From Bacteroidia bacterium (GTDB lineage: Bacteria > Bacteroidota > Bacteroidia > Flavobacteriales_E > Vicingaceae), in NCBI GenBank assembly GCA_030429925.1, contig JAUIGQ010000003.1:1-49570 (forward strand): a DNA stretch of 49,570 bases. The letters run 5' to 3'. A program made the translations under genes and the position numbers. Of the stretch, positions 8,270 to 16,164 are shown in pieces; within the stretch, counting starts at the first letter, position 1; each line of letters begins with the position of its first letter. The notes beneath the pieces were generated by a model. It was not told the DNA's origin. It worked only from the letters and a program-made list of their open reading frames with translations, and made no database searches.

Positions 8270-9133
8270 TTAATGATTTAAGGTCCCTGTATTGATCACA
8301 GGAGAAGCGTCTTTATCGGCGCAAAGTACTGTCATCAGATTACTCACCATGGCAGCTTTCTTATCGTCATCCAGTTCAATAACATTTCGCTTTTTCAATT
8401 GATTGAGTGCTTCTTCAACCATCCAAACAGCACCTTCAACGATCTTCATTCTTGCTGCAACAATTGCTGTCGCTTGCTGTCTTCTCAACATAGCTGAAGC
8501 AATCTCTGAGGCATATGCCAAGTAACCGATCCTTGCTTCCAAGACCTCAATACCCGCAATCTCCAATCTTTCTGAAACTTCCTTTTCCATATTGTCATTG
8601 ATCTCTTCCATTCCTGATCTCAAAGTGATCTCCGATTCATCATCATCGAAATTATCATAGGCATACATTCCAGCGAGCTTTCTAACGGCAGCATCTGTTT
8701 GCACACGAACGAAGTTCTCGTAGATATCCACTTCAAAGGCAGCTTTATAAGTGTTCTTCACTCTCCAAACTAGGATCACACTAATGTTGATAGGATTACC
8801 CAGCTTATCGTTCACCTTCAATCTTTCCGAGTCGAAGTTTCTAGCCCTTAAGGAAATGCTCTTTCTAACAAAAAAAGGATTCACCCAATAAAAACCATGT
8901 TGCTTCACAGTTCCTTTATACTCACCAAAGAGAGTTAATACCCGAGAGCCGTTTGGATAAAGAAAGAAAAAGCCAATACATAGAAATAGAGAGAAAATGA
9001 TGGCTAAGGCAAACCATGGATTCTTGGTAATTACGATTCCTACAATGGATAGTGCCAATAAGATAAGGATCATCATCAGCATCAAATAACCCGACTTGGG
9101 TTTTACTTCTTTTTCTTGATTCATGTTTTTCAT
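8270..9133 (-). CDS. SPFH/Band 7 domain membrane protein
   Basis: A 287-residue protein with two closely spaced membrane helices (about residues 16-35 and 40-59), then the SPFH domain (FFLYPNGSRVLTLFGEYKGTV; KSISLRARNFDSERLKVNDK; SVILVWRV) and a helical ERLEIAGIEVLEARIGYLAYASEIASAMLRRQ-type region, with AMLRRQQATAIVAA as the family hallmark. SPFH proteins form membrane-associated ring oligomers and organise microdomains. It heads an operon with the two small genes downstream. The prophage sits just upstream of its promoter. Confidence 0.92.
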   Translation of the reverse strand: MKNMNQEKEVKPKSGYLMLMMILILLALSIVGIVITKNPWFALAIIFSLFLCIGFFFLYPNGSRVLTLFGEYKGTVKQHGFYWVNPFFVRKSISLRARNFDSERLKVNDKLGNPINISVILVWRVKNTYKAAFEVDIYENFVRVQTDAAVRKLAGMYAYDNFDDDESEITLRSGMEEINDNMEKEVSERLEIAGIEVLEARIGYLAYASEIASAMLRRQQATAIVAARMKIVEGAVWMVEEALNQLKKRNVIELDDDKKAAMVSNLMTVLCADKDASPVINTGTLNH

Positions 9134-9154
9134 ATTAATATCATTTTGATATCA

Positions 9155-9185
9155 CAATAATACATCTAATTTTTTAATTTTACAA
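9155..9185 (-). promoter_or_regulatory. Putative promoter of the SPFH operon
   Basis: On the minus strand a TTG (9183-9185 complement) is followed 20 bases later by TATTATTG (9155-9162 complement), one mismatch from the Bacteroidota -7 consensus TAnnTTTG. The element lies only about 14-18 bases from the prophage left end, so the promoter survives the insertion but any upstream activator sites do not. Confidence 0.45.
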
Positions 9186-9212
9186 ATGAATTGGTCAGCT
9201 TTTATAGGGGGT

Positions 9213-9319
9213 AAAACAGAATGTCCTAAATCCATATTCTCTTAAAAAGCGCAATTTTTGCACAAGGGACGCGGCTTTGAGTGCCATTTTCAGCACTACA
9301 TTTTCAAAACAGAATGTCC
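9213..9319. repeat. Left-end transposase sites L1 and L2
   Basis: Two identical 14-mers AAAACAGAATGTCC lie at 9213-9226 and 9306-9319, 93 bp apart, in inverted orientation to the two copies at the right end. A small hairpin (AGTGC/GCACT, 9280-9297) lies between them. Their position and pairing with the right-end copies indicate MuA-type binding sites. Confidence 0.8.
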
Positions 9320-9809
9320 TATTCTATACCATTTAACTCCCATTTAGAGAGGATCCGAGAGCACTACTATACCATCAGCTACCATCTACTCCCATAAAGG
9401 ATAGAGACTATTTGGAGATATTTTTCTATGTGCAGATAATTGTCTAAAAATATAGTAGGAACGGCAGTAGGAACGGCAGTAGGAACGGCAAAAGAGTAAA
9501 AAATTAGGCCGTCATGAAGGGGGATAAGTGCAAAAAATAGGGCAAAAATGTAGCTATTTGCACGTCATAGACCCCCATAGAAACACCTAGTAAAATTTTA
9601 ACACTTTACCGGATTGCCCGTAATTATTGAAAAAATAAAGAGTAAGCTGAGTGATTAACAAGAAAAAAATTACACGCAGAGACAATTAACTAACACTGTA
9701 GATATTATTCACTACTTTTATTTCCTATGTTTTTAAAAAATACCAGAATCTGAGTATTTACTTTGATAAGAATTAATTAGACTTTTACTCCAAATATCTT
9801 TAAACTAAT
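9320..9809. other. Noncoding left-end region of the prophage
   Basis: No convincing gene lies between the L2 site and the first phage gene at 9810. The stretch contains the triple 12-bp repeat (9455-9490) and an imperfect inverted repeat GTGCAAA...TTTGCAC (about 9528-9563) flanked by GGGGG and CCCCC. It is probably regulatory or part of the transposition complex; no promoter matching the Bacteroidota consensus was found with confidence. Confidence 0.6.
9455..9490 (+). repeat. Three tandem 12-bp repeats near the left end
   Basis: GTAGGAACGGCA is repeated three times perfectly and without spacers at 9455, 9467 and 9479. Head-to-tail 12-mers suggest a protein-binding iteron array or simple slippage. 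Location about 250 bp from the prophage end is compatible with a transposition enhancer, which is inference. Confidence 0.85.
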
Positions 9810-10058
9810 ATGACAGAAGCAGAAATACTAGAACAACTTGAACTTTTCACGATTAGTGAAGCCTTAGATTTTTCATTGCTTAGTGGAGCTTCCGGTGAAC
9901 GCTTTGCAGTTGTAAAAACTAGCAGTGGAACTGGAGCGACTGAGCCCCTCCAAGATGTAATGGACGAGTTATGTTCCAAATCGAAAGAAGTTCAACAAAG
10001 CATATATGATTCTTTCAACACTACCAGTCAAGTAATGGGTGGTAGACCATGTAAGTAA
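9810..10058 (+). CDS. Small left-end accessory protein, unknown
   Basis: An 82-residue acidic protein, MTEAEILEQLELF at the start, then a Ser/Gly/Thr-rich middle (KTSSGTGATEPLQDVMDEL). No signal peptide or membrane segment. It directly precedes a membrane-protein gene, whose ATG follows its stop after one base, so the two are probably coupled. Not recognised. As an accessory gene between the left end and the repressor it may act in the lysogen. Confidence 0.55.
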   Translation: MTEAEILEQLELFTISEALDFSLLSGASGERFAVVKTSSGTGATEPLQDVMDELCSKSKEVQQSIYDSFNTTSQVMGGRPCK

Positions 10059-10059
10059 T

Positions 10060-10491
10060 ATGGATCAGGATCAAAAAAATAGTATTCTAAAATTTGCATT
10101 TAACTACAAGTGGTTATTACTTTTAGGATACTATTTTTTCTTCGACCTCGGTCAAGAGTTCTGGGAACTTAATAGTGATGAAAGATTAGATTTCTATTTC
10201 ATCAACCAGTCAGCTTTTTTCTTGATTTTATGTATTTATCTTATTCAGGATGGGAAGCTGATTATGAACAAACTCACTCACTTTTTTTACAAAGGAGCCT
10301 TAGTTTACTTCGTTTGGGATCTTCTCGATAATATTGTCAACTCAGGGGCAAGAATTTATCAATCAGAAGCCATGGCTATTTCAGGCATTATCATTCTGAT
10401 TTTAATTCTAGATCTCTCATGGAGTGTGATCTACAAGAAGACCATCTTGGAATCCTTCTATGAGCTGATCAAATCGTTAATTAAAACTTAA
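10060..10491 (+). CDS. Four-helix membrane protein, unknown
   Basis: A 143-residue protein with about four hydrophobic segments (LLLLGYYFFFDLG, FFLILCIYLI, a third around YFVWDLLDNI, and AISGIIILILILDLSW). An in-frame ATG at 10039 lies inside the preceding gene; the ATG at 10060 is preferred because it follows that stop by one base. The family is not recognised. Left-end membrane proteins of temperate phages often block superinfection, but here that is only a possibility. Confidence 0.6.
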   Translation: MDQDQKNSILKFAFNYKWLLLLGYYFFFDLGQEFWELNSDERLDFYFINQSAFFLILCIYLIQDGKLIMNKLTHFFYKGALVYFVWDLLDNIVNSGARIYQSEAMAISGIIILILILDLSWSVIYKKTILESFYELIKSLIKT

Positions 10492-10495
10492 TGTG

Positions 10496-10921
10496 ATGGT
10501 TGGTAAACTAATCCTTAAAGATCTCTCAAGAAGAAGAGTCAATAAAAACCAAGTAGTTGATCTTCTTTCTTATTGTTTATCTAAGGTCCAAAATGACAAT
10601 GTAAATATCAATGAAGATCTAACTGAAGATCTAATTCGACTTCGAAGAAAATTCGCGATACTATATCCTAGTTATAATCCTAATAAGGATATTGTTTTAC
10701 ATCAAAGCAAATCAATGGGAGCACTAGTTAAAACTATAGAGATCTTAACTGAAAATTCTCATATTACTGATCGGAAGAAAATTTTGATTGTTATTGAAAA
10801 TGCGCTAAAGATAGAGGCCAATTCACTTTCAATTGACTCAGATCCTAAGAGGTCACCGGTTAGATTAGTCTATCAAAACCTAACTACGCACCCTTCTTCT
10901 GCTGTTCGTCGGATTTCTTAA
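10496..10921 (+). CDS. Left-end accessory protein, unknown
   Basis: A soluble, helix-rich protein of 141 residues (LSRRRVNKNQVVDLLSYCL; LIRLRRKFAILYPSYNPNKD). A GTG one codon upstream could also start it. It follows the membrane-protein gene by four bases and its last 38 bases overlap the convergent 3' end of the repressor gene. The three left-end genes look like one cassette. No recognised domain. Confidence 0.5.
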   Translation: MVGKLILKDLSRRRVNKNQVVDLLSYCLSKVQNDNVNINEDLTEDLIRLRRKFAILYPSYNPNKDIVLHQSKSMGALVKTIEILTENSHITDRKKILIVIENALKIEANSLSIDSDPKRSPVRLVYQNLTTHPSSAVRRIS

Positions 10922-11294
10922 TTGCTAGATCTATTTTCTCTCTTAGCTTTTTTCCATCTATTGAATCAAGCTCTTCAAGAATTATGTTCAAAGCCATCTC
11001 TGTTTCACTCTTGAATGATTCAAACTCATCTTTCAATAATGTCCAATGATCTATTGAATTATTGAAAAGATTATCGGCCGTTACTTCTGGTGAAAGAATT
11101 ATTGGTTCCTTGTCTAGAAGTACCCATAAGGGATTCAAGTCTGGGTAACATTCCACCATCTTTCGAAAATTATCTACGGAAAACGATTCACCTCTGTCTA
11201 GAAATCCATTTGAAAGACCGGTATTTAGATAAAAGGATCTTCTCGATATCCCCTTAAGCTCAATATAGGCCTTGATTTTTTCTTTATCTGTCAA
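10884..11294 (-). CDS. Candidate phage repressor (helix-turn-helix)
   Basis: A 136-residue protein whose N-terminal part (KIKAYIELKGISRRSFYLNT, then GLSNGFLDRGESFSVDNFRK) has the helix spacing of XRE-like phage repressors of Bacteroidota, with the typical YPDLNPLWVLLDKEPI segment following. The C-terminal half is a helical probable dimerisation region and there is no S24 peptidase domain, so RecA-driven self-cleavage is not expected. It is divergent from a Ner/Cro-like gene across an 88-base region with two palindromes, the expected layout of a Mu-type lysis-lysogeny switch. Confidence 0.75.
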   Translation of the reverse strand: MTDKEKIKAYIELKGISRRSFYLNTGLSNGFLDRGESFSVDNFRKMVECYPDLNPLWVLLDKEPIILSPEVTADNLFNNSIDHWTLLKDEFESFKSETEMALNIILEELDSIDGKKLREKIDLAIKKSDEQQKKGA

Positions 11295-11317
11295 TTCAAT
11301 TTAAAATTTAGCACTTA

Positions 11318-11369
11318 ATCTACACTCATGTAGATTATTTACTATATTTGTCACTATCTCTTAGACAAA
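11318..11369. promoter_or_regulatory. Early operator/promoter region of the prophage switch
   Basis: Two palindromes lie between the divergent repressor and Ner-like genes: ATCTACA-CTCA-TGTAGAT (11318-11335) and TTTGTC-N11-GACAAA (11347-11369). Between and overlapping them is TATATTTG (11343-11350), a perfect -7 element for the rightward promoter; no clear TTG is found at -33. The arrangement suggests that repressor and Ner-like protein bind here. Confidence 0.65.
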
Positions 11370-11382
11370 GATAGAATTAAAA

Positions 11383-11646
11383 ATGATTTATAAAGACGCT
11401 GAATTAATTAGAGATATCACTAAGGAATTGAAACTCAATAGTGGTCGAGGATATTCGGTCAATTACATCAATAGAGTTTTGTCTACAGAGGACAAAAGGA
11501 AGAACAAAGAGATCGAGCTGATCGCTTCCTTTCTCAATTCTGCAGTAGTCGAATCAAAAGCATTACTAACCAATAAGTTCACAAAGCTTGAATCGGGCAA
11601 AAAACATTGGGTACCGGTTAAGCCTGAACTAATCAAATCTGAATAA
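11383..11646 (+). CDS. Ner/Cro-like small regulator, first gene of the early operon
   Basis: An 87-residue protein with DAELIRDITKELKLNSGRGY, SVNYINRVLSTEDKRKNKE and a following helix IELIASFLNSAV, consistent with a helix-turn-helix. It is the first rightward gene facing the repressor across the operators and directly precedes the early operon, the place of ner in Mu or cro in lambda. Its role in shutting down the repressor or early transcription is inferred from position. Confidence 0.6.
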   Translation: MIYKDAELIRDITKELKLNSGRGYSVNYINRVLSTEDKRKNKEIELIASFLNSAVVESKALLTNKFTKLESGKKHWVPVKPELIKSE

Positions 11647-11647
11647 A

Positions 11648-11917
11648 ATGAGTGATACCAAAAGCAATGAAAATCAATTTGATCTTGAGCATCAATACCA
11701 GCTATATTTAAAAAGAGTTGGACTCAAAGAATGCAACATGAGTCCAGTACAGAAAACTGAAACTAAAAGAGCTTTTATCGGAGCTTGTGGTCAGATACTA
11801 CTTCTGTTAAGAGATGATCTAGCTGTATTAGAAGAGGAACAAGCCTTTCAAACTTTTGAAAACTTAATTAATCAAGCAGGGGAATTTTTCTTGAAAGAAA
11901 CTGGTCAAGCTAACTAA
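11648..11917 (+). CDS. Early phage protein, unknown
   Basis: An 89-residue helical protein (EHQYQLYLKRVGLKECNMSP; KRAFIGACGQILLLLRDDLA). Its ATG follows the previous stop by one base. It resembles small proteins that often precede the transposase in Mu-like prophages of Bacteroidota, but has no known function. Confidence 0.6.
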   Translation: MSDTKSNENQFDLEHQYQLYLKRVGLKECNMSPVQKTETKRAFIGACGQILLLLRDDLAVLEEEQAFQTFENLINQAGEFFLKETGQAN

Positions 11918-11927
11918 TCCATAGAGT

Positions 11928-12134
11928 ATGCAAAAGTTTTTAGACTTCTTATCCGAAAAAGAACGATCGTGTACTTACACTGATCAACAACTAAATGAAA
12001 TTGAAGAATTCTTTGAATCACTAATTGATTTTCAGAAGGCTACAATAATGGTCGATGTTGAATCAATTGAAAAATTGGTCAATAAGCTACTGTTAAAGGC
12101 CATAAAAGACATCGAAATAGAAATTAAGCCTTAA
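11928..12134 (+). CDS. Small early phage protein, unknown
   Basis: A 68-residue acidic, helix-rich protein (QQLNEIEEFFESLIDFQKAT). It lies 10 bases after the preceding gene and its stop codon TAA overlaps the ATG of the MuA-like gene by one base, so it is part of the early operon. Not recognised. Confidence 0.5.
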   Translation: MQKFLDFLSEKERSCTYTDQQLNEIEEFFESLIDFQKATIMVDVESIEKLVNKLLLKAIKDIEIEIKP

Positions 12135-14200
12135 TGCCACATATCTGGAATGACATAGCAGTTGTAACTAAGGACGAGCTTGTTCCAGAGTTTTACAATT
12201 CACTTAATTCACTTACCCGGGATATTTCCAGAAAGAAAGACAAGCCATACGGTATCAAGAAAGTTCAATCAGGAGGCAATGGGAGAAAGATGCTCATTGA
12301 TTATGATACACTTGATGCTGAGATTAGAGATCAGTTGAAGGATCCTAGAAGCTTCGAGCACATTTTAGAAAAGCTATTTGAGTTTGATTCTGAAGCTGTG
12401 AGGTTCTACAGCGAGTTCACCTATCCAAATGGGAACTACCTTCATTCAAATACAAAAGAACAGTACATCATCAATGCTTCGGTCCTTGGTGCAATTTGTC
12501 AGCTGGAGGAAAAGAGAAGGCAAGAGAGAATTTCCAAAGGCGGATCTGTTCATGGGATCTTAAAAACGCTCCACCAAGATTGCATTTCATTTAACAAGCA
12601 GCTGTTTGATCAGCATGAAGTAAAACACAACCTCCCCTCCTCCTATCGTCACTGGAGTACTACTTACAAAAATTTTAAAGAGAAGAGTTACATCTGCCTG
12701 ATCAAGGATGCTGAAGGCAAGACCTTGCAGAATGCTAGAAAAGTTGATGACAGCCTTCGTAAGCTGCTCAATGATCTATTTGCAACACAACCTCATAAAC
12801 CAACTGCAGCTGAAGTAGCATGGCAATATGAAGGCTTCTTAAAGAGTCGTATTGAAGTGATCAATCAAGATACCGGTGAAGTATATGATCCGGATGACTT
12901 TGTAAAAATCTCTAAGTCTACAATCACTCACTACCTCGCAAGTTGGGAAAGCAAGGTTGGTACCTATGCCAAGAGAAGCGGAAATGCTCAAGTGCTGAAG
13001 CAGAAGTTTGTTCCATATCACAGTCTTGAGCCACCTAAATACTCAGGATCATTGATCTCTATCGATGATAGACAGCCACCATTTGAATACGCTCCCGGGA
13101 AGAGAGTTTGGTTTTACTTGGCGATAGATCTTGCAAGTGAAGCAATTGTTTGTTGGGTACATGGAAAGACCAAGGAAGGACTTATTCTAGAGTTCTATAA
13201 GCAGCTTGTAAGAAACTATCATAAATGGGGTCTTCAGCTTCCACTTGGATTAGAATGTGAGAAGAGTTTGAACTGGAGCTTTAAGGATTCATTCCTTCGA
13301 AATGGATCTATGTTCGAGAATGTCCGGATTGAATCAAACAATGCCCGAGGTAAAAGAATTGAGAGATTCTTCAAGGAGATCCGATACAAGTATGAGAAGT
13401 CAAGAGAAGGTTGGATTGCTCGTCCCTTTGCTCTGAGTGAAGCTAATCAAGCAGGCCCTAAAGCAATTAAAGAGGAAGAAGCAAAAGCACAAAGATCCAA
13501 CTATAAGAGCTATGATCAGATTGTTAAAGAGTGTCTTCAGGACATTGTCAAGTGGAACCGGTCGGCACATTCTAAAAAGGAAATATCTCGCTGGGACTAC
13601 TTCTTAGGAAATCAGAATCCTAAGTTAAAGCCTACCAACTACAAGTCATTCATTAAGGAGTTCAAACAGAAAAGAATGACTAGCTGTAATGCCGGCATCA
13701 TCAAATTCAACAATCAAGAATGGCTTCTTGGAGACAATGGAGAGATCAAAGTTGGAGCTCCACTGATCGAGCTAATGAAAAAGGTAGAAGGTAGAACATT
13801 TGAGGTCTACTATCTAGAGGCTAAGGATGGATCCAATGTGAAGGCATTTATCTATATGCAGGATCGATACATCTGCGAGATCTTACCGAAACCTACCTAC
13901 TCTCGAGCAGATGCAGAAAGGACTCCAGAATGCGAAATGAATAGGGTTCTAATGTCTTCTTATGTGAGCACGATCCAAGCCTTCCAGAAAGAGAATGCCA
14001 AGAGCTTCGATCGCATTGAAGTGATAGACTATACAGAGCATGAAATAAGCAAGACATTCTCCATCGAAGAGATAGAGGAAGTCGAGTACGATGATCCAGA
14101 AGAGATAGAATCTTATGAAGAGATCGAGGAGGATCCGGATCCACCTACTGAAGAAAACGAAAACGACTCCAGCTCATGGAGGAATCAATTTAACTACTGA
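12134..14200 (+). CDS. MuA-like DDE transposase
   Basis: A 688-residue transposase that would bind the end sites, pair the ends and carry out strand transfer for integration and replicative transposition. The N-terminal third is a helical DNA-binding region; the RNase H-like core runs from about 305 to 420. The first acid is Asp311 or Asp312 (LISIDDRQPP), the last is Glu410 (NNARGKRIERFF). At the position of the second Asp there is ECEKS (Glu374 or Glu376), 36 or 34 residues before Glu410, so the triad may be D-E-E. The C-terminal 60 residues are very acidic, as in proteins that contact a MuB partner. MuB follows 18 bases downstream. Confidence 0.9.
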   Translation: MPHIWNDIAVVTKDELVPEFYNSLNSLTRDISRKKDKPYGIKKVQSGGNGRKMLIDYDTLDAEIRDQLKDPRSFEHILEKLFEFDSEAVRFYSEFTYPNGNYLHSNTKEQYIINASVLGAICQLEEKRRQERISKGGSVHGILKTLHQDCISFNKQLFDQHEVKHNLPSSYRHWSTTYKNFKEKSYICLIKDAEGKTLQNARKVDDSLRKLLNDLFATQPHKPTAAEVAWQYEGFLKSRIEVINQDTGEVYDPDDFVKISKSTITHYLASWESKVGTYAKRSGNAQVLKQKFVPYHSLEPPKYSGSLISIDDRQPPFEYAPGKRVWFYLAIDLASEAIVCWVHGKTKEGLILEFYKQLVRNYHKWGLQLPLGLECEKSLNWSFKDSFLRNGSMFENVRIESNNARGKRIERFFKEIRYKYEKSREGWIARPFALSEANQAGPKAIKEEEAKAQRSNYKSYDQIVKECLQDIVKWNRSAHSKKEISRWDYFLGNQNPKLKPTNYKSFIKEFKQKRMTSCNAGIIKFNNQEWLLGDNGEIKVGAPLIELMKKVEGRTFEVYYLEAKDGSNVKAFIYMQDRYICEILPKPTYSRADAERTPECEMNRVLMSSYVSTIQAFQKENAKSFDRIEVIDYTEHEISKTFSIEEIEEVEYDDPEEIESYEEIEEDPDPPTEENENDSSSWRNQFNY

Positions 14201-14218
14201 TAAACAATCAACTCAACA

Positions 14219-15103
14219 ATGAAATCAAAACTCAGTAAATCACTTAAAAAGAAGGTATTCGCAGCCGTACAAGAACAGCTCGATAAGGGCGTTCTTCCGG
14301 AAGAGCTTGCAAATACTCTCGGCATGAATCGAACTAAGTTCGAAAGGCTCAGAATGGAAGAGTTCGATAAGATCCCGGACGGAGATTGGCTAAGGATGGG
14401 AGCAACTTTGAATGTCAATGTCCATGATAAAAACTGGAAGGTTGCAAAAACCTTTGTTTATCGCAACATAGATGATGGACTTAGATTCTGTAAAGAGTAT
14501 TCCAAGTCAATGATGCTTGTTGATGAATGTGGTATCGGAAAAACTTTTTGTGCGAAGCAAGTAATCAAAACCCTAGACAATGCATTCTATCTAGATTGCT
14601 CTCAGGGTAAGAATAGATATGAGTTCATCAAAGAGCTTGCAAAGTCACTTGGACTTAACTCAGTAGGTAAGCATCAGGAACTAAAGGACCACATCAAATA
14701 TTATGTCAGCTACCTAGATAAGCCATTGATCATTTTGGATGAGTTTGGAGATCTTGATTATACCACTATGTTAACAGTCAAGGAGCTCTGGAATAGTCTA
14801 GAAGGAAAGTGTGGTTGGTATATCATGGGAGCAGATGGACTCCGGTCAAAAATTGAAAGAGGCATCCGGAATCAAAAGGTTGGCTATGCAGAGCTATTCA
14901 GCCGATTTGCGGATGAGTTTCTAACCCTTACTCCCTTGGATCCAAACGAGAAGAAAAAGTTTAGAATCAACCTTTTGGAAGGTGTTGCCAAAGTAAACGG
15001 AGAACACCTTTCAGATCAAGAGATAAGAGCTCTTGCAAGGAAGCTTGCCGAGAGGAACAAAACGTTAAGAAACCTACAAACAACGATTGAAATTGGACGA
15101 TAA
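14219..15103 (+). CDS. MuB-like AAA+ target-selection ATPase
   Basis: A 294-residue ATPase like Mu B, which coats target DNA, stimulates the transposase and gives target immunity. An N-terminal helix-turn-helix-like part (about 1-50: VLPEELANTLGMNRTKFERL) is followed by the ATPase with Walker A CGIGKT at 104-109 and Walker B LIILDEFGD at 170-178. It lies right after the transposase gene and one base before the next ATPase gene, in the early operon. Confidence 0.88.
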   Translation: MKSKLSKSLKKKVFAAVQEQLDKGVLPEELANTLGMNRTKFERLRMEEFDKIPDGDWLRMGATLNVNVHDKNWKVAKTFVYRNIDDGLRFCKEYSKSMMLVDECGIGKTFCAKQVIKTLDNAFYLDCSQGKNRYEFIKELAKSLGLNSVGKHQELKDHIKYYVSYLDKPLIILDEFGDLDYTTMLTVKELWNSLEGKCGWYIMGADGLRSKIERGIRNQKVGYAELFSRFADEFLTLTPLDPNEKKKFRINLLEGVAKVNGEHLSDQEIRALARKLAERNKTLRNLQTTIEIGR

Positions 15104-15730
15104 ATGGGTAAGGCTCTCTCAATTAAGAATGTACTCGAAAAGAAATACAACACTTTCCAATTTGAAGGACAATGGAGGAAGATAATGGGACAACCTGAAA
15201 GAAGCGGATTTTGGATTACCTATGGTAAGGAGAAGAATGGGAAAACCTTCTTCAACTTAAAGCTTGCTGAATACTTAAGTCAGTTTGAGAAGGTACTTTA
15301 TATATCTGCTGAAGAAGGCATGGCCAAGACCTTTCAGAAGTCTATTAAGAGAGCTGACCTTGATCCGGGCTGTAGGGTCAAGTTCGATGAATATATACCA
15401 CTTGAGGAGATTGAGCACAAGATGAGAATGCGCAATGGGTATAAGATCATCATCATTGATAACACGACAATTTACCAGAAGGAGCTTCTGCAGGGAAAAC
15501 CGGTTGAGCTTTTGAAGAAATACGGTAGAACAAGGCTAATCATTTGGATCTCGCATGAGGACCGAAAGGAGCCGGATCTAGCTGTTGCTCAAAAGATCAA
15601 AAAGCTGGCTTCAGTCATTTTCCGAGTACAAGGAATGACCTGCTTTGTTAGCGGTCGGGTTCCCGGCGGAAAGCTCGCACTTAATATAGAACAATCACAA
15701 CTCTACCATGGAACAGAGATAATGAATTAA
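15104..15730 (+). CDS. Small RecA-like P-loop ATPase
   Basis: A 208-residue protein with Walker A GKEKNGKT at 41-48 (preceded by FWITY), a switch segment VLYISAEEGMAKTF, and Walker B YKIIIIDN near 113-120. The fold order is that of RecA/KaiC-type NTPases of the sort annotated as phage nucleotide-binding proteins. It directly follows the MuB-like gene with no gap. A role in replication or recombination is likely but unproven; a second ATPase beside MuB is not part of the Mu gene set. Confidence 0.65.
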   Translation: MGKALSIKNVLEKKYNTFQFEGQWRKIMGQPERSGFWITYGKEKNGKTFFNLKLAEYLSQFEKVLYISAEEGMAKTFQKSIKRADLDPGCRVKFDEYIPLEEIEHKMRMRNGYKIIIIDNTTIYQKELLQGKPVELLKKYGRTRLIIWISHEDRKEPDLAVAQKIKKLASVIFRVQGMTCFVSGRVPGGKLALNIEQSQLYHGTEIMN

Positions 15731-15741
15731 CTGACTCAACA

Positions 15742-16164
15742 ATGAAATCAATAACAATCAAAGACAGAAAAAATAGGAGACTCATCTTTCGAGTACTTGG
15801 CATCTCTCAAGCAGATTATCAACTGATGCAGATTGACTTTATGCAGAAGTACCTTGAGGAGTATGTCCAAGAGAGATCTCTTATTGCAGATCTGCTTGAT
15901 TGTGAAGCTTTCAATAAGTGGTTCATTAACCTCTGGAATAGAAGAAACACCACCTTCATTCATAAATACTGCTTGAGATCTCAAGCAGAAAGAGAAGCAA
16001 AAGGTAAACCAGTTAGATATAACAAAGAATCACTTCTTGCCCGATATAGAGAATACAACCGGATCCATCACACAATGATCTATCCGGACTCAACTGTATT
16101 TGATCAGATCAGCAAGGAGATCTACAAACCTAAATCTAAAGGCAATGGCAAACAGCAGCATTAG
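15742..16164 (+). CDS. Early phage protein, unknown
   Basis: A 140-residue protein, basic and helix-rich with many aromatic residues (ISQADYQLMQIDFMQKYLEE; FINLWNRRNTTFIHKYCLRS). Its 3' end overlaps the start of the next gene by 20 bases. No domain recognised; the position suggests an accessory transposition or replication role. Confidence 0.55.
   Translation: MKSITIKDRKNRRLIFRVLGISQADYQLMQIDFMQKYLEEYVQERSLIADLLDCEAFNKWFINLWNRRNTTFIHKYCLRSQAEREAKGKPVRYNKESLLARYREYNRIHHTMIYPDSTVFDQISKEIYKPKSKGNGKQQH

Noticed and set aside
7915-9133. Toxin-antitoxin system (RHH protein with partner)
   Set aside because: The neighbour genes are an SPFH membrane protein and a DUF4177-like protein, not toxin-like.
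9455-9490. CRISPR array
   Set aside because: The 12-bp units are directly joined with no spacers, and no cas gene is present.
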